NCBI RefSeq assembly: GCF_021530565.1
Contig: NZ_JAKGBI010000033.1
Coordinates: 1 to 33,366 of the forward strand
Length of the DNA stretch: 33,366 nt
Direction of reading: 5' to 3'
From: Pseudoalteromonas sp. SMS1
GTDB lineage: Bacteria; Pseudomonadota; Gammaproteobacteria; Enterobacterales; Alteromonadaceae
Below the pieces are notes generated by a model. That model was not told where the DNA came from and did not search any database. It saw only the letters and a list, made by a program, of their open reading frames with translations. This document shows positions 1 through 9,475 of the stretch, in pieces (within the stretch, counting starts at the first letter, position 1; the number at the start of each line of letters is the position of its first letter). The position numbers and the translations under genes are program-made.

Positions 1-8
1 ACCCACCA
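1..8 (+). tRNA. 3' tail of a truncated upstream tRNA
   Basis: The window opens with ACCCACCA, the same eight bases that end the complete tRNA-Val at 92-99. This is what the 3' acceptor end plus CCA of a preceding tRNA would look like, probably another tRNA-Val copy. The body of the gene lies outside the window, so the identity is inferred. Confidence 0.55.
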
Positions 9-23
9 AATTACACAGACCCC

Positions 24-99
24 GGGTTGTTAGCTCAGTTGGGAGAGCATCGCCCTTACAAGGCGAGGGTCACTGGTTCAAGTCCAGTACAACCCACCA
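24..99 (+). tRNA. tRNA-Val(UAC)
   Basis: This is a 76-nt cloverleaf with encoded CCA. The acceptor stem GGGTTGT pairs with ACAACCC. The anticodon stem TCGCC/GGCGA encloses loop CTTACAA with anticodon TAC, which reads GUA valine codons. The T arm is ACTGG-TTCAAGT-CCAGT. It is probably the last member of a tRNA cluster entering from the left, because no further tRNA follows before the next gene. No clear terminator is visible after it. Confidence 0.95.
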
Positions 100-242
100 T
101 TCTACTTCATGTCTTTTATCAAAGTTTATGACCAAGTTTGTTAATCCAATTAACTTAACACAGCCATCTTTTATCGAACTATTTTAAAAGTTAAAAGAAA
201 CGACTAGACTAAAAACATTGATAGCAACACATCTTATTCAAT

Positions 243-1871
243 ATGCCCGTTCAACCATTTGTTAATTCAAAAATTTTAATTGTGGAAGAACAACCTCTAG
301 CACTGAGTTATTTGAAACAGTCGCTGGAACGCTTGGCTTATCGCAATGTATTTGTTGCAGAATCTGCAGCTGTTGCTAAAGAAAGCTGTCAATTAAATAA
401 GTTTGAACTTATCATCTGCTCCTTTGATTTGAGTAAGCGACAAAATGGCTACCAACTTTATGAGGAATTGCTACAAAAACGCCTTATTAAGCGCTGCACA
501 GGGTTTATTTTTACGTCTGCCGAAACAAGTCCCGAACTGGTACACAGCGTTGTTGAGTTACAACCCGATGACTTTTTGGTTAAACCGTTTACCATAAAAG
601 ATCTGAAGCTCCGCATTGAACGGATCCTCAAGAGAAAACAAGGTCTACGGCGGATCTATACACTGATAGACGATGAAAATTACTCCAAAGCACTCAAGTT
701 TATAAATAGCGAGTTAGATAGCCAGCAACATACCTATTCTGTAATGTTACTAAAGCTCAAAGGGGAAACCCTGTTAAAACTGAAACGATTTGATGAAGCA
801 AAACAGTTTTATAAGTCCGCTTTGGAATTACAAAAGTTCACTTGGGCTAAGCTTGGCTTGGTTGAAGCGCTTATAGCAAATGATGAAGATCTCACTGCGC
901 AAAAGTTTCTCAAAGGCTTAATAGAAAAAAGTGAAACACGCCTAGCTGCACTGGATCTACTGGGTAGATTAGAACTCAAACTGAACAAGTTTGAACATGC
1001 TCAAAAAGCCCTACATGAGGCATCACAGATTGCGCCACGAAACTTATCTCGACAAAAGTCATTAAGTACCGTTGCCATGATCAATCATGATTATGAATGT
1101 AGCTACAATGCACAAAAAGAAATCGCAAACTTTGCGCGGTATTCAATCCATGATAGTCCAGAAGTTTACCTGAATGCAGCAAGAGCAGGGATCGATTTCG
1201 CGCTCGCCACCGATCAGCATGAACAGATCCAAAAAATAACTCGCCAAACACAGCAATATTTGAGCGATTTAAAGAAGCAATTTCCCAACGCCATCAATCA
1301 AACTCAAGTTGATGTGCTCAATGCGCGCATGCATTATCTGAAAGATGAGCATAAAAAAGCCAGACACCTAATGGAGCAGCTTGAAGATGAAGCAGTGATC
1401 CGCTCTGTAGATGCGGCGCTAGATAAAGCGAAAGCATTTCATGAATTAGGCTTTCAACACAAAGCACAGGCGCTTTTTAGCCAAATTATCGACCACTGTG
1501 AACGGCATCAAACACAAGAAGATCCAGTCATGATGCATTACTTGCATCAACAGCATGACGAGCGTAAAGATATTACGATGGGTCCAAAGGAATTGAACAA
1601 TCATGCAGTAAAACAATTTAATAAGGGTGAACTCGACGTGGCATTAGAAGCTTTCTCGCAAGCTTTTCGTGTCATGCCTAAAAATGCAAGCATCGCTTTG
1701 AATTTGCTCCAATGCTTAGCGGATGCAACCGGTAAAAAAGGCATCACGTTTAACACAAATTTAGCCAAAAAATGCATGAGCGTGTTGCAAAGCGCAGAAT
1801 TAGATTCGGAGCAACTTACACGATTTGATAAGTTGCTCGCACAAATGAAAGAAATGGGGCTCGCAAATTAA
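243..1871 (+). CDS. Response regulator receiver with TPR repeats
   Basis: The protein has 542 residues. Residues 8-125 form a CheY-like receiver: hydrophobic strand ILIVEE, candidate phosphoacceptor D62 in SFDLS, T91 in FIFTSA and K114 in the conserved VKPF. The usual acidic pair is EE (15-16) rather than DD or DE. Residues from about 140 to the end are helical and TPR-like (for example around 167-200, 235-275 and 455-490), suggesting a protein-protein interaction output rather than DNA binding or an enzyme. It stands alone between tRNA-Val and the convergent msrB, and no cognate histidine kinase is in view. No good Shine-Dalgarno precedes the ATG, but the receiver begins immediately, so the start is plausible. 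The pathway it serves is unknown. Confidence 0.85.
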   Translation: MPVQPFVNSKILIVEEQPLALSYLKQSLERLAYRNVFVAESAAVAKESCQLNKFELIICSFDLSKRQNGYQLYEELLQKRLIKRCTGFIFTSAETSPELVHSVVELQPDDFLVKPFTIKDLKLRIERILKRKQGLRRIYTLIDDENYSKALKFINSELDSQQHTYSVMLLKLKGETLLKLKRFDEAKQFYKSALELQKFTWAKLGLVEALIANDEDLTAQKFLKGLIEKSETRLAALDLLGRLELKLNKFEHAQKALHEASQIAPRNLSRQKSLSTVAMINHDYECSYNAQKEIANFARYSIHDSPEVYLNAARAGIDFALATDQHEQIQKITRQTQQYLSDLKKQFPNAINQTQVDVLNARMHYLKDEHKKARHLMEQLEDEAVIRSVDAALDKAKAFHELGFQHKAQALFSQIIDHCERHQTQEDPVMMHYLHQQHDERKDITMGPKELNNHAVKQFNKGELDVALEAFSQAFRVMPKNASIALNLLQCLADATGKKGITFNTNLAKKCMSVLQSAELDSEQLTRFDKLLAQMKEMGLAN

Positions 1872-1902
1872 GTACAACTTTGTGAGGCTGAAATAATTAA
1901 GG

Positions 1903-2358
1903 TTACTGACTCACGGTTTCTTGCTTAACCATAGACAGTGCATTGACACAGTATCTTAATCCACTTGGTTTTGGGCCATCAGGAAAAACGTGTCCTAAAT
2001 GCGCGTCACAGACATTACACACGATTTCCACACGCGACATACCATGCGAATCATCCAGGATATAAGCAATTGCACTCGGGTCCGCAGGTTGCGTAAACGA
2101 CGGCCAACCCGAACCACTTTCGAATTTTTCTTGCGCATCGAACAAAAGCTCACCGCAACAAGCACACTCGTATTGACCCGGCTCAAACAGACTGCATGAC
2201 TGAGAACTGAATGGTCTTTCAGTTCCTTTATTTCGAGTAATATGGAATACAGAGGGCTCTAACAAGGCTTGCCATTGCATCATGCTTTTCTCCACCCTTC
2301 TCGGTGGCTCTGGGTTGCCTTCAGTTGCCCATTTGAGGATATCTTGCCAAACTAACAT
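1903..2358 (-). CDS. msrB: Peptide-methionine (R)-S-oxide reductase MsrB
   Basis: MsrB reduces the R epimer of methionine sulfoxide in proteins, repairing oxidative damage in the cytoplasm. The 151-aa length is usual for the stand-alone enzyme. Visible motifs are the structural zinc cysteines C65-x-x-C68 and C114-x-x-C117, the signature SGSGWPSF (81-88), GHVFPDGP (122-129) and the catalytic cysteine C137 in RYCVN. There is no signal peptide. An AGGAA Shine-Dalgarno lies about 8 nt before the ATG. It is convergent with the receiver-TPR gene and separated by about 300 nt from the DUF2919 gene upstream, so it probably has its own promoter. Confidence 0.96.
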   Translation of the reverse strand: MLVWQDILKWATEGNPEPPRRVEKSMMQWQALLEPSVFHITRNKGTERPFSSQSCSLFEPGQYECACCGELLFDAQEKFESGSGWPSFTQPADPSAIAYILDDSHGMSRVEIVCNVCDAHLGHVFPDGPKPSGLRYCVNALSMVKQETVSQ

Positions 2359-2660
2359 GTTGATGTTCCTAGTAATCTTTTCTTGTTAATGTTTTCAGCT
2401 AATAACACTATTTCGCCTTTCTCGATGTATAGACACACCCTACACTAACTTCATGACATCTCTAGGTCTAAACAATACACCAGTTCCCATAAAATTAACA
2501 ACTGGCCCATGTTGGCGCCGCTTTAGCGAATAGCCAAAATACGGACAACACTGCATCATTACAGTGCATTCAGCACACCCAACACACCTTTAAACCCTAA
2601 GTCCAGAGAACGACAAAACCCGACACTACCATTTAGGCGCTCTGTTCCTTTCGCGTCAAG
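2359..2660. other. Non-coding gap upstream of msrB
   Basis: This 302-nt stretch lies between the end of the DUF2919 gene and the msrB start, both leftward. It should hold the msrB promoter, but I found no convincing -35/-10 pair. A weak inverted repeat CACTG/CAGTG sits near 2550-2570. I see no open frame worth calling. Confidence 0.4.
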
Positions 2661-3146
2661 CTATTTGGCTTCTGGTTCCGGCCAATCACTAAAAAAGCAC
2701 GTTAAGTAACGACTATTAATTAGGTACAGAATTACCCAAGAAACAAGTACGATTTGACTCGCGAGATAAAAAGAAAATTGATAATGACTATTGGCGGCTT
2801 GCATTAGTAGCCAGCCTAGATCCAACATCGCACAGATAACCAACGGCCAACGCATATACACCCATATTGTCCCCCAACGTACAGCGCTCGTCGGACGCCT
2901 CATGGAGAACACTAATGCAGGTAACAATGCGATAGTTGCAATACCAATTGCAATAAAAAAGTGATGCTTGACCGGAAAGAATAGGCTCATGATATCTAAA
3001 TCAGGGCGCCACGTGAGCGCTGACATGAGCCAAATTAGAAAGGGGCGTAAAAGCACAATTAAGGTCAAGTTGAAACCAAGCGGTGTTCTATAGACACCAT
3101 ATTTGTCCCAATACTCTGGGCCAAAACGACCGATTAACTTACTCAC
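2661..3146 (-). CDS. DUF2919 family inner-membrane protein (YfeZ-like)
   Basis: The protein has 161 residues and about four hydrophobic segments (roughly 24-43, 59-82, 96-116 and 126-144). The N-terminal region, with a tyrosine/tryptophan-rich GPEYWDKYGVYRTP motif, resembles the DUF2919 family that includes E. coli YfeZ. That family has no established function. The start is GTG: the ATG two bases upstream runs straight into TGA. A G-rich Shine-Dalgarno precedes it. It follows ligA by 51 nt on the same strand and may be co-transcribed with ligA. The family call rests on recognition and is moderately sure. Confidence 0.75.
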   Translation of the reverse strand: MSKLIGRFGPEYWDKYGVYRTPLGFNLTLIVLLRPFLIWLMSALTWRPDLDIMSLFFPVKHHFFIAIGIATIALLPALVFSMRRPTSAVRWGTIWVYMRWPLVICAMLDLGWLLMQAANSHYQFSFYLASQIVLVSWVILYLINSRYLTCFFSDWPEPEAK

Positions 3147-3197
3147 ATAGCCCCCACTCTCTTTAAATTACATGCTAATCAGATTGATACATGCAGC

Positions 3198-5219
3198 TTA
3201 CCCTTGATGTTGCTCCAACAGCGCAATAAGCCCTGCTTCATCCATAATTTCAATACCTAAGTCTTGCGCTTTAGTGAGCTTAGATCCCGCTTTTTCACCA
3301 GCGATGAGTGCGTCCGTATTTTTTGAAACACTGCCAGCTACTTTAGCACCAAGGGCCTGAAGCCTCGCTTTGGCGTCATTGCGGTTCAATTCGTTCATGG
3401 TCCCTGTTAGCACGTAGGTCAAGCCTGCAAGCGGCTGCATTTGCGCTGAAGGCGCAGCAATCTCAGGCCAGTTAATCCCGACTTCTAATAAGTCGGATAC
3501 CACATGTTGATTATGCTGTTCATTGAAAAACGCGTTGATATGGTGCGCGACTATCACACCAACATCACTGACTTCCTGTAGACTATCAATGGAGGCGTTC
3601 ATGACATTTTCAAGCGTTAAGTAATGATTTGCTAAGTTTTGCGCCGTTGCTTCACCTACTTCACGGATACCCAGCGCATATAAAAACTTCGCCAACGTCG
3701 TTTGCTTACCTGCTTCCAACGCATTAACTAGGTTTTTGGCTGACTTTGGGCCCATTCGTTCTAGAGACTCAAAATGGCCTTGACGCAGTTTAAATAGTTC
3801 TGCTGGTGTCTTTATTAACTCTCTGTCCACCAATTGTTCAACAATTTTGTCACCCAAACCATCAATATCTAATGCTTTGCGTGATGAGAAGTGTTTGATC
3901 GCTTCTTTTCTTTGCGCTTGGCAAACTAATCCTCCGGTACAGCGTGCAACGGCCTCCCCTTCGACACGTTCTACATGAGAGTCGCAAACAGGGCAAGTAT
4001 TTGGGAACTGGATCTCCGTTGTATCATTCTGGCGCTTATCTAGAATAACTTGCGTGATCTGTGGGATAACATCACCTGCACGGCGAATGATCACATGATC
4101 TTTTACTCTGATCCCCAGACGGTCTATTTCATCTTGATTATGCAAGGTAGCGTTAGACACAGTCACTCCCCCCACAAACACAGGCTCAAGACGCGCTACT
4201 GGGGTAATTGCTCCCGTACGCCCCACTTGAAACTCTACATCCAGTAGTTGGGTGACCTCTTCTTGGGCTGGAAACTTGTACGCGATGGCCCAGCGCGGCG
4301 CGCGAGCAACAAAACCAAGCTGTGATTGCTGTTGCTTGTCATCGACTTTGATAACCACGCCATCGATTTCATAGCTCAGCGCATCACGACGGTTAAGAAT
4401 ATCTTGATAATACGCGATTGCTTGCGCAACCCCTTCAACTCGCTTTGTTTCTGGGCACATAGGCAATCCCCACAGTTTGAGTTGCTCCAATTGCCCATAA
4501 TGCGTCGTGGCAAGTTCAGCGCCATCAACAGTGCCCATTGAGTAAGCGTAAAACATCAATGGGCGCTTCGCGGTGATCTTTGAATCAAGCTGTCTTAAGC
4601 TTCCGGCAGCCGCATTTCGTGGATTGGCAAAAGTCTTCTCATCTTTCGCCAAAGCAGCTTCATTCAATCGCTCAAAGCCCGCTTTGTCCATAAACACTTC
4701 GCCGCGTACTTCCACCTCTACAGGTATATTTTCGCCACGTAGACGAAGTGGGATATTACGGATTGTTTTGACATTTTCGGTGATATTCTCCCCGACTTGA
4801 CCATCACCCCGTGTCGCAGCCTGGACTAAGACACCATTGCGATACAGAATTGACACGGCGAGTCCATCAAGTTTCGGCTCGCAACAAAAACTCAATTCTT
4901 TGCTCTCTAGTAAGCGCTCTTTGATGCGGCGATTAAACCCATTAAACTCATCTTCATCAAACGCATTGTCAAGAGACAACATCGGCACCTGGTGCGTCAC
5001 TTGATCAAACTTGCTAAGCGCCATGCCCCCCACTTTCTGAGACGGAGAGTCTACGCTTAAAAATGCAGGATGTTGCGTTTCTAGCTCTACCAGTTCACGC
5101 ATTAGCCTATCGTATTCAATATCTGGTATAGATGGCATGTCTAACACATAATACTTGTAATTGTGCTCTTCCAATTGCGCCTTTAATTCATTGATTCTAT
5201 TACTGATAGATTCCGACAT
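3198..5219 (-). CDS. ligA: NAD-dependent DNA ligase LigA
   Basis: LigA seals nicks in duplex DNA using NAD+ and is needed for Okazaki fragment joining and repair. The 673-aa length is normal. Domains in order are the N-terminal Ia domain with the YxxD-containing IPDIEYDRL segment (31-39), the nucleotidyltransferase domain with adenylated lysine K116 in EPKLDGLA, the OB fold, the four-cysteine zinc finger (C409, C412, C427, C433), the helix-hairpin-helix region (about 445-590) and a C-terminal BRCT domain (about 598-673). An AGAGG Shine-Dalgarno lies 6 nt before the ATG. It is the third gene of smc-zipA-ligA, an order conserved in many gammaproteobacteria. A hairpin between zipA and ligA may reduce read-through. 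Confidence 0.98.
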   Translation of the reverse strand: MSESISNRINELKAQLEEHNYKYYVLDMPSIPDIEYDRLMRELVELETQHPAFLSVDSPSQKVGGMALSKFDQVTHQVPMLSLDNAFDEDEFNGFNRRIKERLLESKELSFCCEPKLDGLAVSILYRNGVLVQAATRGDGQVGENITENVKTIRNIPLRLRGENIPVEVEVRGEVFMDKAGFERLNEAALAKDEKTFANPRNAAAGSLRQLDSKITAKRPLMFYAYSMGTVDGAELATTHYGQLEQLKLWGLPMCPETKRVEGVAQAIAYYQDILNRRDALSYEIDGVVIKVDDKQQQSQLGFVARAPRWAIAYKFPAQEEVTQLLDVEFQVGRTGAITPVARLEPVFVGGVTVSNATLHNQDEIDRLGIRVKDHVIIRRAGDVIPQITQVILDKRQNDTTEIQFPNTCPVCDSHVERVEGEAVARCTGGLVCQAQRKEAIKHFSSRKALDIDGLGDKIVEQLVDRELIKTPAELFKLRQGHFESLERMGPKSAKNLVNALEAGKQTTLAKFLYALGIREVGEATAQNLANHYLTLENVMNASIDSLQEVSDVGVIVAHHINAFFNEQHNQHVVSDLLEVGINWPEIAAPSAQMQPLAGLTYVLTGTMNELNRNDAKARLQALGAKVAGSVSKNTDALIAGEKAGSKLTKAQDLGIEIMDEAGLIALLEQHQG

Positions 5220-5240
5220 TTCAACCTCTTAATAACACAA

Positions 5241-5266
5241 AAGCCACCGGCTAATACCAGTGGCTT
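5241..5266 (-). terminator. Hairpin between zipA and ligA (possible attenuator)
   Basis: On the minus strand AAGCCAC/GTGGCTT pair, then one mismatch, then two G-C pairs around a 6-nt loop. The stem is followed by a T-rich run TTGTGTTATT. This resembles a weak intrinsic terminator. It lies inside the presumed smc-zipA-ligA operon, so it may lower ligA expression rather than stop it. Confidence 0.5.
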
Positions 5267-5316
5267 ATTCTATCTCTTGCGCCTGCGCTCGCGTGCAGAC
5301 GGATCACGCCAACACG

Positions 5317-6024
5317 TTATGCAGCAAACTCACGCACTTTCTCAACGTACGCTCTGATTGTATCTACCGTCAGTGGCTTTCTTGCACTATCAAGTACTTG
5401 TGCACCAAACTCATCAGATAACTTTTTAGCTGCGCCGTGCAACATGTTAAATGCCGCCATGCTATCGCCCTCACAAGGTAAGGTCATAAATAAGCTCACG
5501 CCAGCGGTACTAAACTGTTCCATATTATCAATATCAAATGTGCCAGGATTATACATATTCACAAGGCGAAACAGCACAGGGCCATTACCTGACGACTCTA
5601 AATGGCGATTAAAAAAGCCTTCTTCAGAATATTTAAAACCTAAGCTAAGTACGCTTGGTAGCAGTTTAGACCCTGCCATGGTAAGACCTTCTGGCATTTG
5701 AATGTGTAAGATAATAAAATCTTGTGGCTCAGGTGCAGACTGTGGCTCAGAGTTATCTTCAGAGGGCGTAGCCTGGCGCTCGTCCTCAGTATCGTGTAGC
5801 ACGGGTTCATCAATTGTGGCGTTGGGTTCTTCTTCTACCGCCGTAAAGCTCATATCGTTGAGTTCTGGCTCAGATGTTTTTGCATCGCTTTTTGGTGCTG
5901 GCACATCCTGTCTGCGACCTTCTTTATCTTCTTTTTTTCTAACAGACCATAACCCATGAACCAGTAGTCCACCTATGATCAACGCACTGATCACGATTAA
6001 TGCCCATCTTAACTCTGTGGCCAT
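5317..6024 (-). CDS. zipA: Cell division protein ZipA
   Basis: ZipA anchors and bundles FtsZ at the division site. The 235-aa protein has an N-terminal transmembrane segment (about residues 6-27) followed by a basic KK patch. A charged, proline- and glutamate-rich linker (about 30-100) leads to the C-terminal FtsZ-binding domain (about 103-235, beginning at the DFIILHIQMPEG segment). This architecture is typical, although the linker is shorter than in E. coli ZipA (328 aa). The Shine-Dalgarno AAAGGTG precedes the ATG. The start lies 16 nt after the smc stop, so the two genes are almost certainly co-transcribed. Confidence 0.95.
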   Translation of the reverse strand: MATELRWALIVISALIIGGLLVHGLWSVRKKEDKEGRRQDVPAPKSDAKTSEPELNDMSFTAVEEEPNATIDEPVLHDTEDERQATPSEDNSEPQSAPEPQDFIILHIQMPEGLTMAGSKLLPSVLSLGFKYSEEGFFNRHLESSGNGPVLFRLVNMYNPGTFDIDNMEQFSTAGVSLFMTLPCEGDSMAAFNMLHGAAKKLSDEFGAQVLDSARKPLTVDTIRAYVEKVREFAA

Positions 6025-6040
6025 TGTTCACCTTTACTTA

Positions 6041-9000
6041 TTATGTATGTGCCATCTGCACTGCTTGTTCTATGTCCACGGCAACTACACGAGACACACC
6101 TGGTTCCGCCATAGTTACCCCCGTCAGCCTTGCGGCCATTTCCATCGCCACTTTATTGTGACTGATATAAATAAATTGCACCGCTTGTGACATCTCTTCG
6201 ACAAGACGACAAAAGCGCCCAACGTTCGCGTCATCCAAAGGCGCATCTACTTCATCCAGCATACAAAACGGCGCTGGATTTAATCTGAAGATAGAAAATA
6301 CCAATGATAATGCGGTCAGCGCTTTTTCTCCACCACTTAGCAGATGAATTGTCGAGTTTTTCTTGCCAGGTGGCCGTGCCATTATAGTAACACCACTTTC
6401 CAACAAATCATCACTGGTTAGCTCTAAATACGCACTTCCGCCTCCAAATACTTTGGGGAAAAGCTCTGCTAAAGAGCTATTTACTTCATCAAAAGTGGTT
6501 CTAAACCGCGTTTTGGTTTCCCGATCAATTTTTCGGATTGCGTTTTCCAACGTCTCCAACGCGGCGCTCAAATCATTCAGCTGTTCATCTAAGTATTTCT
6601 TGCGCAAAGCCGCTTCGTCAAATTCCTCAATCGCTGCTAAATTAACGGCCCCTAACATCGCTAGCTTTTGACTTGTCGCGGTCAATTGACTTTGATACAC
6701 GCCTTGCGTCATTTCTTTATCTAACGTAGCCAGCACGCCTTTCAAAGTTTGTTTCAATTCTAACAGGGGCTCCAATGCAGACTGCGCCTTCACAACTAAA
6801 CTTTGCTCTTGTAGTTGCAGTTGCTGCTTTTGTTCCTTCAACTTGAGGGCCTGCGTCTGAGCGCCCTGTACGGAAAGCTGCTTTTCAGCCAATTGTTGTT
6901 TCGCCGAAACCACTTCCGCGTCCAATTGCACTAACTTATCCTGCTGTATTTGATGATGATGCAACAAATTTTGAATGCGTACTTTAATTTCTTCGCTCGG
7001 CGCATCTAGTTGACTTAATTGTGTTTTAATCGTCTTGAGTGACGCCTCGCACTGTTCAGCGCTTTGGCGTAAATGGGCTGATTTAGTCGCACTTATTTGC
7101 TGTGCACTGTGTGCTTGTTGCATCGCCAACTTGGCTTGATGCACGCGTTCTTGTTGTTGGTTCTTACGCCGCTGTATTTGGCTTTCTTCTCGCTTGTACT
7201 TTTCCGCCGCATCTTTATTTTTTGCTACGTGCAGCTCTAGCTGCGCCACTTGCGTCATATGCTGCACTTGTAAAGTGGCAAGATTGTCGTGCGTTTGGTC
7301 CAGTTCCACCAGCGTACTTTCGACTTGTGTCCTTTCCGTAATCAATTGTTCTGATTGCTGTTGCCACAGGTGTTGCTGATGCGCCAACATCTCCAAACGG
7401 CTTTTACTGCCTGCAATTTCCTGTGCAACACGGTGAATATCTTGCTTGACCTGCTCTGATTGGCACATCAATTCAGTCTGAGTATCTTGAAGATTATTGA
7501 GTATGTCTTTGCTATCACACAGCGATTGCTGTAACTCTGGTAAAAGCCGAGATAACTCATCCAGTCGCTCATATTTTGCAAGCTCATTGCTTTGATTCTC
7601 ACGTGGCTGAGTAACAAAGTTTTCTCCGTACACTTCACCCTGCTTATCAATCGCCAGTATAAAATGCGTGCAGGGTGTAAACTGGCATGATTTGTCTAGC
7701 CATTTAATGTGATTTAAGAAACTTGGATAAACCCCTGACTCTACCAATGTCGCAACACTCTCAGGGTGCGGTCGAGCCTTGGTAACCCAAATGCCTGAAT
7801 CATGGGGCTTGTCGGTTAAGCGTAGATCGGTGATCCCCAGTAATGCTCGTTCAACGACTTGAGTATATTCAGCGTTCACCTTTAATTGGCTCAAAAAGTG
7901 CTGTGCCGAAGCAGGCTCAGACATCCCAAGCAGCTCAGATAACATATCTTGTTCTGTGGTCAACTCCAGGTTTTGCTGCACCAGTCTCTCATGATCTGCG
8001 CTATGCATTTTTATTTGGTGTTCATAATCTTCGATCTCAGCGAGCAATTTTTGTGACTTACTTTGCAGCGCGGCCATGTCTTTGACTAGCCCTTGCTGTT
8101 TCGATTGTTCGACTGAAAACGCGTTAGCACTATTTTGTGTTTCAAGTGCGTCTTGCTTTACAACCAAGTCACTGAGCTTATCTTGCTGAAACACTCTGCT
8201 CTGCTGCACGTGCTGAAGTTTATTGGTGTGGCTGTTCAGTTCTGTTTGTGCTTGAGTTAATTGACGCTGTGCATGCTCTAAATTTTTCTCTAGATCTTGC
8301 CCATCATTGTGCAGCGTCTCGTAAAGCGCAGTCACTTCGTCTAATTCAGCTTCGCTGATTGCGAGCGCCTCTGCGGCATCATCGCATTGTTGTTGGTGAG
8401 TATTGCAGGCTACACCTTGTTCACTCATAAGCTCCTGGGCGTGCAAAAGCTCCTGCACCAGCTTAGTTTGCAACGCGTTTAACTCGGCGTGTTTCTCTCC
8501 CAAGTGTATTTTTTGTTGTTCTGCCCGGGTGAGTTCAGTGTGTGTTTTGTGTTGAGCTTGTTGCGCAGTGCTTAATGCGTCCGTCAAATGGTTTACTTGT
8601 TGCTCAAAGCTGGCAATTACATCGTTTTGGCCACGATGTGCTTGTTCAAGAAAAGTAAGCTGCTCGTCCAATTTGGTAATTTGAGCAACTTTGAGCTGCA
8701 GCTTGTCATTAAAGTCCTGCCACTTTAAAACGGCCAGTTGACCTTTTAAAGTCCGCTCTTGTGATTTTAACGATTTGTATTTGCGCGCGCAGTCCGCTTG
8801 TTTAGCCAATCTATCTAATTGAGATTGGAGCTCTTGTCGCATATCAAGCAAGCGCTCTAAGTTATCCCGCGTGCTCTTAATTCGAGTCTGCGTTTCTTTT
8901 CTACGTTCCTTATATTTGGATACTCCCGCCGCTTCTTCTAGAAATACTCTCAGTTCATGGGGTTTACTTTCGATCAAACGCGAGATCATGCCTTGCTCGA

Positions 9001-9430
9001 TAATCGCGTAACTGCGCGGTCCTAAGCCGGTGCCGAGGAAGATATCCGTGATGTCTCTTCGACGACATTTACTGCCGTTGAGGTAATATAAAGATTGACC
9101 TTCTCTTGTCACGAGTCGTTTGATCGCGATTTGGTTTCTATCCGCAAGCGAACCAGATAACGTGCCTTGGGTGTTTTCAAATGTAAGTTCGACAGACGCT
9201 TGCGAAATGGCCTTGCGATGCGTCGACCCATTAAAAATAACATCCGTCATGGCATCACCACGCAGATTTTTGGCTGAGCTTTCACCCAGCACCCAGCGCA
9301 CTGCATCGATTACATTTGATTTACCACACCCATTGGGACCCACGACACAGGTCATTTGATCTGGAAATGGGATCTTAGTGGGGTCAACAAATGACTTAAA
9401 ACCAGCCAGTTTAATATGACTTAAGCGCAT
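6041..9430 (-). CDS. smc: Chromosome segregation ATPase SMC
   Basis: SMC forms the condensin ring with ScpA and ScpB and compacts and segregates the chromosome. The 1129-aa protein has the N-terminal Walker A GPNGCGKSN (31-39), long glutamine-rich coiled coils (about 170-500 and 610-950), a central hinge near 500-610, the ABC signature SGGEK (1032-1036) and Walker B with D1059-E1060. The N-terminal KLAGFKSFVDPT is the canonical SMC opening, which fixes the start although no Shine-Dalgarno is evident. Its presence suggests a non-MukB lineage. The hinge looks shorter than usual. It heads the smc-zipA-ligA unit and follows the RNA methyltransferase by 45 nt. Confidence 0.97.
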   Translation of the reverse strand: MRLSHIKLAGFKSFVDPTKIPFPDQMTCVVGPNGCGKSNVIDAVRWVLGESSAKNLRGDAMTDVIFNGSTHRKAISQASVELTFENTQGTLSGSLADRNQIAIKRLVTREGQSLYYLNGSKCRRRDITDIFLGTGLGPRSYAIIEQGMISRLIESKPHELRVFLEEAAGVSKYKERRKETQTRIKSTRDNLERLLDMRQELQSQLDRLAKQADCARKYKSLKSQERTLKGQLAVLKWQDFNDKLQLKVAQITKLDEQLTFLEQAHRGQNDVIASFEQQVNHLTDALSTAQQAQHKTHTELTRAEQQKIHLGEKHAELNALQTKLVQELLHAQELMSEQGVACNTHQQQCDDAAEALAISEAELDEVTALYETLHNDGQDLEKNLEHAQRQLTQAQTELNSHTNKLQHVQQSRVFQQDKLSDLVVKQDALETQNSANAFSVEQSKQQGLVKDMAALQSKSQKLLAEIEDYEHQIKMHSADHERLVQQNLELTTEQDMLSELLGMSEPASAQHFLSQLKVNAEYTQVVERALLGITDLRLTDKPHDSGIWVTKARPHPESVATLVESGVYPSFLNHIKWLDKSCQFTPCTHFILAIDKQGEVYGENFVTQPRENQSNELAKYERLDELSRLLPELQQSLCDSKDILNNLQDTQTELMCQSEQVKQDIHRVAQEIAGSKSRLEMLAHQQHLWQQQSEQLITERTQVESTLVELDQTHDNLATLQVQHMTQVAQLELHVAKNKDAAEKYKREESQIQRRKNQQQERVHQAKLAMQQAHSAQQISATKSAHLRQSAEQCEASLKTIKTQLSQLDAPSEEIKVRIQNLLHHHQIQQDKLVQLDAEVVSAKQQLAEKQLSVQGAQTQALKLKEQKQQLQLQEQSLVVKAQSALEPLLELKQTLKGVLATLDKEMTQGVYQSQLTATSQKLAMLGAVNLAAIEEFDEAALRKKYLDEQLNDLSAALETLENAIRKIDRETKTRFRTTFDEVNSSLAELFPKVFGGGSAYLELTSDDLLESGVTIMARPPGKKNSTIHLLSGGEKALTALSLVFSIFRLNPAPFCMLDEVDAPLDDANVGRFCRLVEEMSQAVQFIYISHNKVAMEMAARLTGVTMAEPGVSRVVAVDIEQAVQMAHT

Positions 9431-9475
9431 AAAGAGTATTTATTGTGAAACCAAACATTGTCTACATCACTCAAG

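Noticed and set aside
9431..9475. Possible promoter just upstream of smc
   Set aside because: A TAGACA-like -35 and a weak AT-rich -10 can be found, but transcription would begin nearly at the ATG. The match is too poor to call.
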